DNA from: Pseudoalteromonas sp. MMG010
Lineage (GTDB): Bacteria; Pseudomonadota; Gammaproteobacteria; Enterobacterales; Alteromonadaceae
Assembly (NCBI RefSeq): GCF_018100905.1
Contig: NZ_JAGJEG010000001.1
Coordinates: forward strand, 597,917 to 661,916
Length of the DNA stretch: 64,000 nt
Direction of reading: 5' to 3'
Below the pieces are notes generated by a model, which was not told the DNA's origin, searched no databases, and saw nothing but the letters and a program-made list of their open reading frames with translations. The position numbers and the translations under genes were made by a program. Positions 49,763 to 61,736 of this stretch are shown piece after piece; positions within the stretch are counted from its first letter, which is position 1; the number at the start of each line of letters is the position of its first letter.

Positions 49763-52700
49763 CTACCCGATATTTTTACGTGCGTTACGGAACATGCGCA
49801 TCCAAGGGCTATCTTCACTCCACTCATCAGGGTGCCAAGAGTTAGCAACTGTACGAAATACACGTTCAGGGTGCGGCATCATAACTGTTGCACGGCCATC
49901 GGTAGAGGTCATACCGGTAATACCTTCTGGCGAACCATTCGGATTAGCAGGGTATTGCGTTGTTGGGTTACCGTAGTTATCGACAAACTTAACCGCAACG
50001 GTGCCACTTTCAAGCGCGGCTTGAGTTGCTGCATCATTTACAAATTCAGCATGGCCTTCACCATGAGATACCGCAATTGGCATACGCGAACCGGCCATAC
50101 CTTTAAAGAACACCGACGGGCTTTCTTGTATTTCAACTAAGCTAAAGCGTGCTTCAAAACGCTCAGACTTATTCGTTACAAAACGCGGCCAATGTTCAGT
50201 ACCCGGAATTAACTCTTTAAGCGTTGATAACATTTGACAGCCATTACAGACACCTAAACTAAAGGTGTCTTCACGGTGGAAGAAGTTTTTAAACTGTTCG
50301 CGTGCCATATCATTAAACAATATAGACTTAGCCCAACCTTCGCCAGCACCTAATACGTCACCGTAAGAGAAGCCACCACACGCCACTAAGCCTTTAAACT
50401 GCTCAAGGGTTAAACGCCCTTCGAGTATATCGCTCATGTGCACGTCAACAGCAGCAAAACCAGCACGGTTAAACGCCGCAGCCATTTCTAGGTGCGAGTT
50501 AACACCTTGCTCACGTAAAATAGCCATTTGTGGTTTAGCGCCCGTTGCAATGTATGGCGCAGCTATATCTTCGTTTAAATCAAAGTTAAGTTTTACATTT
50601 AAACCAGGATCTTTCGCATCAAACTTGGCATCAAACTCTTGTTTAGCACACTCAGGGTTATCACGACGTGCTTGCATTTGGTACGTTGTTTCGGCCCAAA
50701 TAGTACGCAACTCAGTACGAGTATGATTAAGTACAGTTTGCTCACCACGGTTAAATACAATGCTATCATCGCTATTAAGCGAGCCAATCACGTGGCTAAT
50801 TGCGGCTACACCGTGCTGTTCAAACACTGAGTTTACAGCCTCTAAATCGCTGTTAGCCACTTGAATTACCGCACCTAGCTCTTCATTATAAAGCGCTTCT
50901 AAGTCTGAACCGGTTAAACCAGCAAGGTCTACAGTTACACCTGTGTGCCCTGCAAACGCCATTTCAGTTACGGTAGTAAATAAACCACCGTCTGAGCGGT
51001 CATGATAAGCAAGTAACTTGCTATCAGCGACAAGCGCTTGCATCGCATTGTAAAAACCTTTTAATAACTCTGGGCTATCTACATCAGGCGTTACATCACC
51101 TAACTGCTTGTAAACTTGCGCAAGGCTTGATGCGCCCAGTCGGTTTTTACCCGCGCCCAAATCAACTAATATCAGTGAGGTATCACCCTGATCTGTACGT
51201 AATTGAGGGGTGACTGTTTTACGTACATCATCAACACGACCAAATGCCGTAATAATAAGAGATAACGGAGAGGTTACTGATTGCTCAGCAGTATCATCTT
51301 CATTTTTCCATGTCGTTTTCATCGACATAGAATCTTTACCAACCGGGATAGTTAAACCAAGCGCCGGACAAAGCTCTTCACCGACCGCCTTTACAGCCTC
51401 ATAAAGACCCGCGTCTTCACCTGGGTGACCCGCAGCTGCCATCCAGTTTGCCGATAGCTTAATATTTTCAAGGCTACCAATATTAGCACACGCTATATTA
51501 GTTAATGACTCAGCCACGGCTAAACGCGCCGATGCCCCATAGTTTAATAGTGCAGCTGGAGTACGCTCACCTAACGACATAGCTTCACCATGGTAGGTGT
51601 CGTAAGTAGCAGCAGTAACGGCACAGTTAGCAACAGGTACTTGCCAAGGACCAACCATTTGGTCACGTGCAACTAATCCTGTTACTGAGCGGTCGCCAAT
51701 GGTAATTAAGAATGTTTTTTCAGCAATTGTCGGTAAGCGTAATAAACGCTGCGCGGCATCAGCAACATCAATAGCACTTGCATCAATGGCAGTCCCGGTG
51801 ACTTGTTGAGATGCAACATCGCGGTGCATTTTAGGCGCTTTACCTAACAATACATCTAGCGGTAAATCAACCGGATTATTATCAAAATGGCTATCTGCTA
51901 CGGTTAAATGAGGCTCAGCGGTTGCTTCACCAATCACAGCATATTGTGCACGTTCACGCTTACAAATTGCTTCAAAACGGTCAAAGTCTTCAATACCGAC
52001 AGCAAGTACATAACGTTCTTGTGATTCATTACACCAGATTTCATGTGGTGCCATGCCTGGCTCATCGTTAGGAATATCGCGTAGTTGGAATTTACCACCT
52101 CGGCCACCATCGTTTACCAGTTCAGGGAATGCATTTGATAGCCCCCCAGCACCTACATCATGAATAAACGCAATGGGGTTTTCATCACCTAGCTGCCAAC
52201 ATTTGTCGATGACTTCTTGGCAACGACGTTCCATTTCAGGGTTTTCACGTTGTACCGAGGCAAAATCTAGATCTTCGTTTGATTGACCCGATGCCATGCT
52301 TGATGCTGCACCACCGCCTAATCCAATGTTCATAGCAGGGCCACCTAGCGCAATAAGTTTTGCGCCTACCGGAATATCACCTTTTTGAACATGATCAGCA
52401 CGAATATTACCTAAACCACCAGCAAGCATAATGGGCTTGTGGTAACCACGCACTTCTTCGCCGTTATGGCTTGTAACTTTTTCTTCGTATGTACGAAAGT
52501 AACCTAACAAGTTAGGACGGCCAAACTCGTTATTAAATGCCGCACCACCTAATGGGCCATCCATCATAATATCAAGAGCGTTAACGATACGCCCTGGCTT
52601 ACCAAAGTCACTTTCCCATGGTTGCTCATAACCAGGAATACGTAAGTTAGAAACGGTAAAGCCAACCAAACCCGCTTTAGGTTTAGAGCCTCGGCCTGTT

Positions 52701-53653
52701 GCACCTTCATCACGAATTTCACCACCTGAGCCTGTAGCCGCACCTGAAAATGGCGCAATCGCTGTTGGGTGGTTGTGCGTTTCTACCTTCATTAGTATTT
52801 CGATGTCTTCTTGATGATACGCATATTCACCTTGCTCATTAGGGAAGAAGCGCCCTGCTTTTGAGCCTTTCATTACTGCGGCATTGTCTTTGTACGCCGA
52901 CAATACATTTTCAGGATTATGCTCAAACGTATTTTTGATCATTTTAAACAGCGATTTAGGCTGTTCAATGCCGTCAATTGTCCAGTCAGCATTAAATATT
53001 TTATGACGACAATGCTCTGAGTTTGCCTGTGCAAACATAAACAGTTCAATGTCGTTCGGGTTACGACCTAGTTTAATAAAGTTTTCAACTAAGTAGTCAA
53101 TTTCATCATCAGCAAGCGCAAAACCTTGCTCAACATTTGCTACAGCTAATGCTTCACGCCCACCACCTAAAATATCAACTGATGACATTTCACGTGGAGA
53201 ATCATTACGAAACAGCTGTGCTGCTGCTTCAAGCTCAGTATGAGTTGCTTCAGTCATACGATCGTGTAATAGCGCTGTTACTTGAGCTAATTGCTCTGCA
53301 CTTAATGCACCTTCTATATAATAAGCAATACCGCGCTCCACACGATGTACCTGTTTAAGGGAGCAGTTGTGTGCTATATCGGTTGCTTTAGATGCCCAAG
53401 GCGAAATGGTACCTGGGCGAGGCGTAACAAGTATTAATGTGCCAGCTGGGGTATGCTCGGCAATAGTCGGACCGTAAGTTAATAGCTTTTCAAGCTTACC
53501 TTTTTCGGCGTCGCTCAAAGGTGCTGTTAAATCAGCAAAATGAGCATACTCGGCATATACGTTAGTGACTGGAAGTTGCGATTGCTTGCAACGCGCTAAA
53601 ATTTTATTAACTCTGAACTCTGAAAGTGCTGGTGCACCACGAAGGATCAACAT
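49763..53653 (-). CDS. purL: Phosphoribosylformylglycinamidine synthase PurL
   Basis: The large single-chain FGAR amidotransferase (1296 residues) performs the fourth step of purine synthesis. Order of domains: N-terminal PurS-like ([15 protein letters not shown]), AIRS-type ATP domains ([47 protein letters not shown]), and C-terminal glutaminase with catalytic Cys in [12 protein letters not shown] and His/Glu in [11 protein letters not shown]. Start chosen at 53653 ([11 protein letters not shown]), which aligns with E. coli; ATG 53665 is an alternative. Neither has a strong ribosome site. Confidence 0.96.
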   Translation of the reverse strand: MLILRGAPALSEFRVNKILARCKQSQLPVTNVYAEYAHFADLTAPLSDAEKGKLEKLLTYGPTIAEHTPAGTLILVTPRPGTISPWASKATDIAHNCSLKQVHRVERGIAYYIEGALSAEQLAQVTALLHDRMTEATHTELEAAAQLFRNDSPREMSSVDILGGGREALAVANVEQGFALADDEIDYLVENFIKLGRNPNDIELFMFAQANSEHCRHKIFNADWTIDGIEQPKSLFKMIKNTFEHNPENVLSAYKDNAAVMKGSKAGRFFPNEQGEYAYHQEDIEILMKVETHNHPTAIAPFSGAATGSGGEIRDEGATGRGSKPKAGLVGFTVSNLRIPGYEQPWESDFGKPGRIVNALDIMMDGPLGGAAFNNEFGRPNLLGYFRTYEEKVTSHNGEEVRGYHKPIMLAGGLGNIRADHVQKGDIPVGAKLIALGGPAMNIGLGGGAASSMASGQSNEDLDFASVQRENPEMERRCQEVIDKCWQLGDENPIAFIHDVGAGGLSNAFPELVNDGGRGGKFQLRDIPNDEPGMAPHEIWCNESQERYVLAVGIEDFDRFEAICKRERAQYAVIGEATAEPHLTVADSHFDNNPVDLPLDVLLGKAPKMHRDVASQQVTGTAIDASAIDVADAAQRLLRLPTIAEKTFLITIGDRSVTGLVARDQMVGPWQVPVANCAVTAATYDTYHGEAMSLGERTPAALLNYGASARLAVAESLTNIACANIGSLENIKLSANWMAAAGHPGEDAGLYEAVKAVGEELCPALGLTIPVGKDSMSMKTTWKNEDDTAEQSVTSPLSLIITAFGRVDDVRKTVTPQLRTDQGDTSLILVDLGAGKNRLGASSLAQVYKQLGDVTPDVDSPELLKGFYNAMQALVADSKLLAYHDRSDGGLFTTVTEMAFAGHTGVTVDLAGLTGSDLEALYNEELGAVIQVANSDLEAVNSVFEQHGVAAISHVIGSLNSDDSIVFNRGEQTVLNHTRTELRTIWAETTYQMQARRDNPECAKQEFDAKFDAKDPGLNVKLNFDLNEDIAAPYIATGAKPQMAILREQGVNSHLEMAAAFNRAGFAAVDVHMSDILEGRLTLEQFKGLVACGGFSYGDVLGAGEGWAKSILFNDMAREQFKNFFHREDTFSLGVCNGCQMLSTLKELIPGTEHWPRFVTNKSERFEARFSLVEIQESPSVFFKGMAGSRMPIAVSHGEGHAEFVNDAATQAALESGTVAVKFVDNYGNPTTQYPANPNGSPEGITGMTSTDGRATVMMPHPERVFRTVANSWHPDEWSEDSPWMRMFRNARKNIG

Positions 53654-53895
53654 AAGTAATTTCATCCGGGGGTTAGGGATTGAACGATATTTTAGGCGGA
53701 TATTATATACTCAAACATAACCAAGATGCGAGGTTAGCTGAATATTTAAATGACACATTTTATATAACATGTAGAAAAATAATTTTAACTTTGTGTATAT
53801 CCACCATGTTAAAGCTTTATAATTAAACTAAAACGCCAAGTGACGCAGTGGCTAAGTTTTGTTATAACACCAATAAGCGTTAAATGAGGCACCGA

Positions 53896-55497
53896 ATGTT
53901 TAAAGAAAAATTATTAGTTATCATTAGTTTAATAATATTGCTCTGTGCCTGCGGTACTGAAGAGCGCACCACTCAATTATCTAAAATTAAAGCTGAAAAT
54001 AAAATAAGAGTGGGCACATTAGCCAGTGCTAGTAACTATTATCAGGCAATTCAGGGAGAGCAAGGCTTTGAGTATGAACTCGCGCAAAGGTTTGCCGAGC
54101 ATTTAGGTGTTGAACTTGAAATAGTGCCCTTTTTTAACCTCTCTGACATGTTTGCTCGTTTAGATAGTGGCGGTCTTGATTTAATCGCTTCAGGCTTAAC
54201 TTATAATAAACAAAGAGCGCAGCATTATCGATATGGTCCAACTTACCGCACCATTAGCCAAAAGTTAGTATACAAGCAAGGTCGTGTTCGCCCGCGTAAA
54301 TTTGCTGATTTAACAGGAAACTTCACCGTTATTGCCAAAAGCAGTCATGCGCTTACTTTACAAGAAATGAAAAAAACGAATCCTGATTTAAATTGGATAG
54401 AAAGTGAAGAGTTTGACGAAGAAGAACTACTACAAGCTGTCATTGATGGTGAAATAGATTACACATTAGCTGATTCGCATACTTTGTCTTTATTTAGACG
54501 CTACCACCCAACATTAAGTATCGGCTTTTCTGTAACACGAAACGATCCCATTGCGTGGGTTTTAAAACAAGGCAGCGACGACTCTCTATTTGCTTTATTA
54601 GTGCCATTTTTTGGTGAAATAAAACAAAACAATCAATTATATGTATTAGAAGAAAAATATTTTGGCCACGTACGCCAATTTAATTATGTGAACACATTGG
54701 CCTATATTGATGCGATTAACGATACATTGCCTAAATATCGTCCTTGGTTTGAAAAGTACGCAGGTACGCTCGATTGGCGATTATTAGCAGCGTTAAGTTA
54801 TCAAGAGTCTATGTGGAACCCTCGAGCCAAATCTCCAACTGGAGTGAGGGGGATTATGATGCTAACACGAAGTACCGCTAAACAAGTGGGTGTTACAAAC
54901 CGACTAGAACCAGAGCAAAACATTCGAGGTGGTAGCGATTACTTAACAAAATTAATTAAACGTATACCTGATCGTATTCCACAACCAGATAGAACTTGGC
55001 TTGCATTAGCCTCATATAACGTTGGTTGGGGCCATGTAAACGATGCTCGTATAATTACCGAACAACAAGGCGCAAGCCCTGATAAATGGGCTGATGTAAA
55101 AAAACGCTTACCGTTATTAATTAAAAAACGATACTACAGTAAAACACGTTATGGTTATGCACGTGGAGACGTTGCTGTAAAATATGTAGATAACATTCGT
55201 CGTTATTACGACGCACTTGTGTGGCTTAATGAAAATAACGCCCTAAAAGAACCAGAAAACTTAACTCCAGCACCCGATACACAACCTCAGGTTAAAATAA
55301 AACCAAAGGCAATAGAGCAAGCTACAAAGACAGATAAAAACAAAACCGAGGTAATAGAGCCCACTACTGAGACGGATAAAAAAACTAAACCCGAACCGAA
55401 AGCTGAACCGGAACCAGAACCGGAAAAACCCCTACCGATTGAGCCTGAAAAATCAACAAATGCAGATGACGGTTCAATACAAAAAAACGATCATTAA
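53896..55497 (+). CDS. mltF: Membrane-bound lytic murein transglycosylase F
   Basis: The 533-residue outer-membrane lipoprotein has a lipobox (LLCACG). An N-terminal SBP_bac_3-like domain (KIRVGTLASASNYYQAIQGEQGFEYELAQRFAEHLG) is followed by a SLT domain with catalytic Glu in LSYQESMWNPRAKSPTGVRGIMMLT. It cleaves peptidoglycan glycan strands to 1,6-anhydro products. ATG 53896 has GAGG 6 bp upstream and is preferred over 53884. The last 75 residues are a low-complexity tail of Lys, Glu and Pro (KPEPKAEPEPEPEKP), probably disordered. Divergent from purL, as in E. coli. Confidence 0.94.
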   Translation: MFKEKLLVIISLIILLCACGTEERTTQLSKIKAENKIRVGTLASASNYYQAIQGEQGFEYELAQRFAEHLGVELEIVPFFNLSDMFARLDSGGLDLIASGLTYNKQRAQHYRYGPTYRTISQKLVYKQGRVRPRKFADLTGNFTVIAKSSHALTLQEMKKTNPDLNWIESEEFDEEELLQAVIDGEIDYTLADSHTLSLFRRYHPTLSIGFSVTRNDPIAWVLKQGSDDSLFALLVPFFGEIKQNNQLYVLEEKYFGHVRQFNYVNTLAYIDAINDTLPKYRPWFEKYAGTLDWRLLAALSYQESMWNPRAKSPTGVRGIMMLTRSTAKQVGVTNRLEPEQNIRGGSDYLTKLIKRIPDRIPQPDRTWLALASYNVGWGHVNDARIITEQQGASPDKWADVKKRLPLLIKKRYYSKTRYGYARGDVAVKYVDNIRRYYDALVWLNENNALKEPENLTPAPDTQPQVKIKPKAIEQATKTDKNKTEVIEPTTETDKKTKPEPKAEPEPEPEKPLPIEPEKSTNADDGSIQKNDH

Positions 55498-55669
55498 TTG
55501 TAATTTAATTTTTAATTTGTTTATTAATAGAATGCTTAACGATAAACCTGAGGCTATGTTTTATCAGTAATTTTTTGTTTATATATTGTGTAAAAGGCAA
55601 GCAAAATAACTACAGCACATGTGCTTTAAATTGCCCAGTTACGTTATTTAAATTTTGCTACAAATAAAA

Positions 55670-55704
55670 AATGCCAATCACATACATGTGATTGGCATTA
55701 TATT
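55670..55704 (-). terminator. Terminator between mltF and the envelope operon
   Basis: AATGCCAATCACAT / ATGTGATTGGCATT, a perfect 14-bp stem with a 2-nt loop and T-rich flanks on both strands; probably bidirectional. Confidence 0.85.
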
Positions 55705-55728
55705 TATTTACCAATGGTTATGCGAAGA

Positions 55729-56898
55729 CTACATCCCCAATCTAGCCTCTTGTGTATAGCTTACGTTGAAACGATACACTTTACCGGTTTCATCTATTAC
55801 ACTGTCATCTCTAGCACCTAACGTACCCGACAGCGATGACATATCACCATTTAATAACAATGCATCTCGCGCTTTAAAACCATCAAATGAAGACTCTTTA
55901 ATTTGTGCATCAACCTTACAGTTTTTACCACTACAACTAATTGTCCCTTTTAAAGTCATATATTTATCACCAATGGCTAACCAACTATATTTAAGCTCGC
56001 CCTCTGGGGTGTAAGCTAAACGCATTTGTGTTGCTAACTCTTTGCCATTTGATTGTGTTAATTTTCCTTTATAGCTTTTTGCGGTAAATAACTGGTTATC
56101 TGATGGTAGTACTAATTGAGTACCATAATGAGCAATTTCGGCTCCAGAATAAATCATAAAATTACGCCAAAACTTCTCCATGCTTTCGTTTAATTTAGTT
56201 TCATTGTTACTGTAATTAATACCATAGACAAAGAATGACGCATGATTGAAAAATACCGGAAAACGTTCAGCCGCACTCGTCGCAGCTTCAAGCGCATTAA
56301 AGCTTGAATGATTAACAAGATCTGATTTTTCTATCATATCTGAAAAAACAATGACTCTTGCAATACCATTATCTATTCTCGTTCTATTCGCATCATAATA
56401 AAAAGCTTCAACTAGCTTTTTATTTGGAAAGTTTGACGCTTCAAAATGAGGTGCAGTTTCATGACGGCTACCTGCTAACGGGTGAGCAAGTGCTTGCTTT
56501 ATACGTTGATTAAATATCTTTTGGTCATTTTTAAGCTGATCATCAACTCCGCCAGTAAAGACAACGGCCATACCTTCTTGCGCTTTCTTTTGCTTGTAAA
56601 CCGCTTTGGTGTATGAAGGGAAACAAGTATCCCATACAAGCTCAACAGTAGAGCCACCATCATTAATAGTTACCACTTGAACTCTTTCACCTGGCAAAAA
56701 ATGAGTCTTATTTAAAATATCTTTATACCAGTTAGGGTCTGTTTTCGAGATAATAGATTGGTCTAAGTAAACAATTGTTTGACGATTGACTCCCTCTTGA
56801 GCACAGTATTGCTTTAGATCTGAGGTTCTTAGTAATCCATCAGCATAGCTTGCAAAAGAAAGCATTAACGAGGTAATAAAAAGAAGTGCTTTTTTCAT
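55729..56898 (-). CDS. Secreted vWA-like protein, third gene of an unrecognised envelope operon
   Basis: The 389-residue protein has a signal peptide (about 1-19, ending ASYA). Residues 40-190 resemble a von Willebrand A fold: strand TIVYLDQS with Asp46 and Ser48 (an incomplete MIDAS), strand RVQVVTIND, and IARVIVFSDM with Asp187. The C-terminal 110 residues are beta-rich (YKGKLTQSNGKELATQMRLAY; YMTLKGTISCSGKNCKVDAQI) with a cysteine pair. I do not recognise the family. Its ATG overlaps the stop of the upstream gene by 4 bp (ATGA), so it is translationally coupled. Likely periplasmic. Confidence 0.7.
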   Translation of the reverse strand: MKKALLFITSLMLSFASYADGLLRTSDLKQYCAQEGVNRQTIVYLDQSIISKTDPNWYKDILNKTHFLPGERVQVVTINDGGSTVELVWDTCFPSYTKAVYKQKKAQEGMAVVFTGGVDDQLKNDQKIFNQRIKQALAHPLAGSRHETAPHFEASNFPNKKLVEAFYYDANRTRIDNGIARVIVFSDMIEKSDLVNHSSFNALEAATSAAERFPVFFNHASFFVYGINYSNNETKLNESMEKFWRNFMIYSGAEIAHYGTQLVLPSDNQLFTAKSYKGKLTQSNGKELATQMRLAYTPEGELKYSWLAIGDKYMTLKGTISCSGKNCKVDAQIKESSFDGFKARDALLLNGDMSSLSGTLGARDDSVIDETGKVYRFNVSYTQEARLGM

Positions 56899-58220
56899 TG
56901 TATTGGCTCCAAAGCCAAGTTTTGGCGAAGTTCGTTCATAGTCAGTTTTAAATCCATTTTTAAAAATTGGTCAACTGATAGTTGCTCAGGACCAATCACT
57001 ACACCTTCAAGGTTCTGCTTTTTTATTTCCGTTACTAATAAAGATTGATGGCGGTGTACATCATCGTTAATAGCCGATAATGCTTGTGTTAATAATGCCT
57101 CTTCTTTTTTTAGTAACCGTTCTAAATAGCTAACAATTTCTTTAGATATTGCAGAAGCCGACGATTGTTTATTTTTAACGCCTGTCAATTTCTCTTTAAA
57201 TTCAGCTTCAATTCTTTCAACTTCTTTTTTCAAGCCGTTATCAACACTAAAGAAATCCTTTTTAGCTTTTTCATAGTCATTTTTAGCTTCTTGATAATCA
57301 GGTCTTGCATCGTGAATAAAGAAACTAACCGCAACACCGACAATCCAAACTAATAGATTCATCACAATAAAGGGCATTAACTCTTCCCACACACTGCTAG
57401 CTGAATCAGCGGTATCACCAGGTAAAGAAGGTAGCATTGCCCCAGCGCTATTTACTAACTGCTCTGATAGCACATCATATCGGTTATAAGTCACAACAAT
57501 AAGAGCAAAGACCAGTAACAAACTAAAGAAAGATTGATAGATGAGAACATGCCTTTTTTCGGTATCTGTTCTATGCGGCGCAAACAATGCAACTCGTTGT
57601 TTGATTAGAGCTCCATGAAAATGACTCGCAAAAGCAATTGATAATGCAACTATCATTGTCGCCCCAGCAGCTAAGCCTGGCGGATATTTAATATTAAATG
57701 TGGAGTAATTAATAAACCATTCAACAAAACCAATCACTAAAATAGAAATAACATACAAAACCATTCTTTTTGGAACCGGTGGTTTCCCCCCCATTTCAGC
57801 CTGCATATTTTCATAGCGCTGTTTTGTTTGCTCATACTCACGACGCTTATCTGAGTAATGATTTTTTTGCATAAACTGATCGCGTGCTTTAGCTTTAGCA
57901 TCTTCGGCTTCTTGATGTAGCTCGCGTGACTTTTGATCTACGCCACTGGCACTTGATTCACTATGCTTTGCTTTTGCCCGTAAAACCGCATCATTACGCT
58001 CTGAAATCCAACGCCCTAATCGATCTTTTATGGCTGAAATAGTGGCGTCTTTAATGCGAAAAGATAACGTGTTTTTATCTGTATTAATATGGCCTGTTTG
58101 TGCTTCTTTTACATCTTCAGCAACAATCAATTCAATATGTTCTTTTGACTGAACGCGATTAGCATTATCTATTGGGCTGTCGTTTAACAGCTTATTAAAA
58201 TCGTTTTTCAATTCATCCAT
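56895..58220 (-). CDS. Four-helix membrane protein with flanking coiled coils, unknown function
   Basis: The 441-residue protein has no signal peptide. Charged helical, coiled-coil-like regions occur at about residues 75-145 and 305-385. Between them are four predicted transmembrane segments near 153-173, 182-202, 226-245 and 281-302. With an even helix number both coiled coils would be on the same side, probably cytoplasmic, and the loop 248-280 periplasmic. The family is not recognised; it lacks visible MotA/TolQ motifs. Coupled to both neighbours (1-bp gap upstream, 4-bp overlap downstream), so it is probably the inner-membrane core of a complex with them. Confidence 0.7.
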   Translation of the reverse strand: MDELKNDFNKLLNDSPIDNANRVQSKEHIELIVAEDVKEAQTGHINTDKNTLSFRIKDATISAIKDRLGRWISERNDAVLRAKAKHSESSASGVDQKSRELHQEAEDAKAKARDQFMQKNHYSDKRREYEQTKQRYENMQAEMGGKPPVPKRMVLYVISILVIGFVEWFINYSTFNIKYPPGLAAGATMIVALSIAFASHFHGALIKQRVALFAPHRTDTEKRHVLIYQSFFSLLLVFALIVVTYNRYDVLSEQLVNSAGAMLPSLPGDTADSASSVWEELMPFIVMNLLVWIVGVAVSFFIHDARPDYQEAKNDYEKAKKDFFSVDNGLKKEVERIEAEFKEKLTGVKNKQSSASAISKEIVSYLERLLKKEEALLTQALSAINDDVHRHQSLLVTEIKKQNLEGVVIGPEQLSVDQFLKMDLKLTMNELRQNLALEPIQ

Positions 58221-58221
58221 T

Positions 58222-59247
58222 TTATAATTCAGTCTCCAATTTATAGTAATATTTTTCAGATAAAATTAATGGCGAACGTACTTCAGGTTTAAAGAAACTT
58301 GTTGTTCGCTTTGTTATCGGTATAGATAATATTTTTCGCTGCGATAGCCCTTTAATACTTGATAAACGCCTCTTATCGGTACTTAGTGAATAGCGCTTAT
58401 CAACGTCGACTGCCGAGTACTGCGCTAGGTCATCAGCTAATTCATCTAATTTGTTTAATTCTGGCGCTAAGGTAATCACTGAATCTAATTCAACATTACG
58501 AATAACGAGCTGATTATTATTTAGTTTTAAATCCATTATAGGTAAAGTAGCGCGTTCGCATGCAGAGTCGATATCACTGCAATCTATTTCACGTAAAAAT
58601 GCTTTAACTAATTCTTTCGAATCTGCGGCGAGGATCTCTACACGACGATTTTCTGCTCGCCCAAGTTCAGTTTTATTACTTACTTTAGGTAATAATTCAC
58701 CGGCTGCAACTAACATTAAAGCATCATCAGGTATCCCTTCATTTGCTAATAAAGAAGCAATAACTAACGATCTACGCACACTCAATGACTGATTATATAT
58801 TTGTCTTCCTCGACTATCAGTGTGTCCAACAATATAAAGGTGGCTACCTACATTTTCGTTTTTATATGCTTGTGCAAAGGCTTTTAACTCAGCAACATTT
58901 ATAGGGGTAATTTGCGCTTTATCAAATTGAAATAACACCGCATTTTTAAAGCTAATTTGATGTAATTTATGCTGTTTTAAAGTGTATTCGGTCACACTCA
59001 CAGTATTGAAATTATCATTAATTTTTTTTAAAGCCGGTACGGTGATTTCTTTTGAGTGTTCGAATTGAACGGGCTTAGGCTTATTCACTACAGGTTTTGT
59101 AACAACTGGCTTTTGGGATACCACTGTTTTTTGTATGGGAGTGCTCGCTGGAGCTGCTTTTTCCGTTATTGCGCAACCTACCAAACCAGTAGATAGACTC
59201 GCCGCTAGAAAAATACACTTGAAACTTTTAAGCCTTTTCACTTTCAC
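58222..59247 (-). CDS. OmpA-domain lipoprotein with C-terminal extension
   Basis: The 341-residue protein has a lipobox (GLVGC, Cys25) and a Pro/Val/Lys linker (about 30-65). The OmpA-like peptidoglycan-binding domain spans about 104-210, with ISFKNAVLFQFDKAQITPI and YIVGHTDSRGRQIYNQSLSVRRS, and ends LGRAENRRVEI. An extension of about 130 residues without a recognised domain follows. It would be anchored in the outer membrane and bind peptidoglycan. First gene of the three-gene operon, with about 330 bp of AT-rich sequence upstream. Confidence 0.8.
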   Translation of the reverse strand: MKVKRLKSFKCIFLAASLSTGLVGCAITEKAAPASTPIQKTVVSQKPVVTKPVVNKPKPVQFEHSKEITVPALKKINDNFNTVSVTEYTLKQHKLHQISFKNAVLFQFDKAQITPINVAELKAFAQAYKNENVGSHLYIVGHTDSRGRQIYNQSLSVRRSLVIASLLANEGIPDDALMLVAAGELLPKVSNKTELGRAENRRVEILAADSKELVKAFLREIDCSDIDSACERATLPIMDLKLNNNQLVIRNVELDSVITLAPELNKLDELADDLAQYSAVDVDKRYSLSTDKRRLSSIKGLSQRKILSIPITKRTTSFFKPEVRSPLILSEKYYYKLETEL

Positions 59248-59576
59248 TCCATCAAAAGTATTAAATTAAAACTATATAGATATTTAACGATTAAACTTAC
59301 TTAAAACCAATACTAAAAAATGACTAAAGCAATAAATGTTGCTATAAAATTCGCATAAAAATTAAGTAAAACATAATTATACACATAAAAGCAATATTAA
59401 TTTAAATGACTAATTTAGTATTACAAAATACAACAAAACGCTTTGTATAAAAACGTTAATTTCCAAAGCAATCAGTGAAATTAGTTTACTTAAAATTGAA
59501 TTAGTTCTAATCTGCTAACATTATAAAGCTTTGGGTTTTGAGCTTATCGTGGTCATATATTTAACAGGAATAAAAA
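59248..59576. other. AT-rich divergent intergenic region
   Basis: This 329-bp region lies between the OmpA-lipoprotein operon and the arginine-rich small gene. It is very AT-rich, which may reflect acquired DNA or a silencer-bound promoter region. No hairpin or RNA gene was recognised. Confidence 0.4.
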
Positions 59577-60259
<683 letters not shown>

Positions 60260-60417
60260 TTATCTGTAAATTATACCAAGCTGATAGATGAAATAGCGAA
60301 AAAACGTCTATTACGACAAAAATAAGACAAAAAAATAAGGTTTGCCATAGCTCATGAGGGACTATTCACGCTATAATCTCACGCTTTTTTTATTTAGCTC
60401 ACAAACACGGGTAGCGA

Positions 60418-61722
60418 ATGAAATTTCCTGGACGCCGCAGGCATAAACATTATTTTCCAGTGGAAGCCAAAGATCCACTTACTAATCAACTCAACGCTTC
60501 TGATAGGCTACAACGTAGTTATATTACAGGCATTGATCAGATCGTTGTTGATATAGAAGCAAAAGTTGATCAAGCTTTCCTTGATGAATTTCAGCTTCGT
60601 CGCGGCATGTCACAAGTCATCGACAGTGATATCACCAATGCTTTATACGAACGTTTAAAGCTTAACGATATGGTCGATTACGAATTTGCCGGTGGCACAA
60701 TTGGTAACACAATGCATAACTACTCAGTACTAGCAGATGATCGCTCAGTGCTCTTAGGTGTAATGAGTGAAAATATAAAAATTGGTAGTTACGCCTACCG
60801 CTTTTTATGTAATACCTCAAGCCGTGTAGATTTAGATTATTTAGAGCCGGTTGACGGCCCTATTGGTCGTTGTTTTACTTTAATAGATGAAACCGGCGAA
60901 CGTACGTTTGCTATAAGCGCTGGTTTGATGAATCACCTAAAGCCTGAATCGATTGATAAAGAGCTAATAGAAAACTCTTCTGCTTTAGTGATAAGCGCCT
61001 ATTTAATGCGTACGCAAGGTGCTGAAACAATGACTGAAGCAACGATGCAAGCAGTAAAATACGCAAACGATGCAAATGTCCCCGTTGTATTAACACTCGG
61101 TACTAAGTTTTTAATTGAGCAAGACCCTAAATGGTGGGGAGAGTTTGTTGACAAACACGTTGATATCCTCGCTATGAATGAAGAAGAAGGGCTAGCAATA
61201 ACAGGTTTTGAAGATCCCCTTCTTGCTGCAGATAAAGCACTTGATTGGGTCGACTTAGTAATCTGTACCGCAGGTGAAAAAGGTCTGTTTATGGCCGGTT
61301 ACGTAGATGATAGCTTTAAACGTGCCACTGAATACCCTTTATTGCCAGGTGCAATTGCAGATTTTAACCGTTATGAGTTTTCTCGTGCAATGCGCAAAGT
61401 AGACTGCTCAACGCCTATAAAAGCGTATAGCCATACTGCGCCATTTATGGGCGGCCCAGACTCGATTAAAAACACCAATGGTGCTGGTGATTGTGCACTT
61501 GCAGCTGTATTACATGATTTATCAGCTAATGTTTATCATAAATTAAATGTAGCAAATTCAGCAAAACATCAGCAACAAGCCATTACTTACTCATCTCTTG
61601 CACAAATAAGCAAGTATGCAAATAGAGCCAGTTATGAAGTATTGGTGCAGCATTCACCTAGACTTTCTCGTGGCTTACCTGAGCGTGAAGATTGCCTAGA
61701 ACAAGTTTATTGGGAACAATAA
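60418..61722 (+). CDS. gsk: Inosine-guanosine kinase
   Basis: The 434-residue PfkB/ribokinase-family kinase phosphorylates inosine and guanosine for purine salvage. The length equals that of E. coli Gsk, and the sequence follows it closely: MKFPGRRRHKHYFPV at the start, FAGGTIGNTMHNYSVLADDRSVLLGVM, and the catalytic-base motif NTNGAGDCALAAVLHD. A TATAAT at 60372-60377 is a probable -10 element. Confidence 0.95.
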   Translation: MKFPGRRRHKHYFPVEAKDPLTNQLNASDRLQRSYITGIDQIVVDIEAKVDQAFLDEFQLRRGMSQVIDSDITNALYERLKLNDMVDYEFAGGTIGNTMHNYSVLADDRSVLLGVMSENIKIGSYAYRFLCNTSSRVDLDYLEPVDGPIGRCFTLIDETGERTFAISAGLMNHLKPESIDKELIENSSALVISAYLMRTQGAETMTEATMQAVKYANDANVPVVLTLGTKFLIEQDPKWWGEFVDKHVDILAMNEEEGLAITGFEDPLLAADKALDWVDLVICTAGEKGLFMAGYVDDSFKRATEYPLLPGAIADFNRYEFSRAMRKVDCSTPIKAYSHTAPFMGGPDSIKNTNGAGDCALAAVLHDLSANVYHKLNVANSAKHQQQAITYSSLAQISKYANRASYEVLVQHSPRLSRGLPEREDCLEQVYWEQ

Positions 61723-61736
61723 ACATCACAATTTAA

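Noticed and set aside
49733..50140. Plus-strand open frames within purL and other large genes
   Set aside because: They are antisense shadows of strongly conserved coding sequence and have no protein-family features.
55729..59247. Three-gene operon as Zorya-type defence
   Set aside because: The OmpA domain is shared with ZorB-like proteins, but the membrane protein shows no MotA/TolQ features and no helicase or nuclease gene is present.
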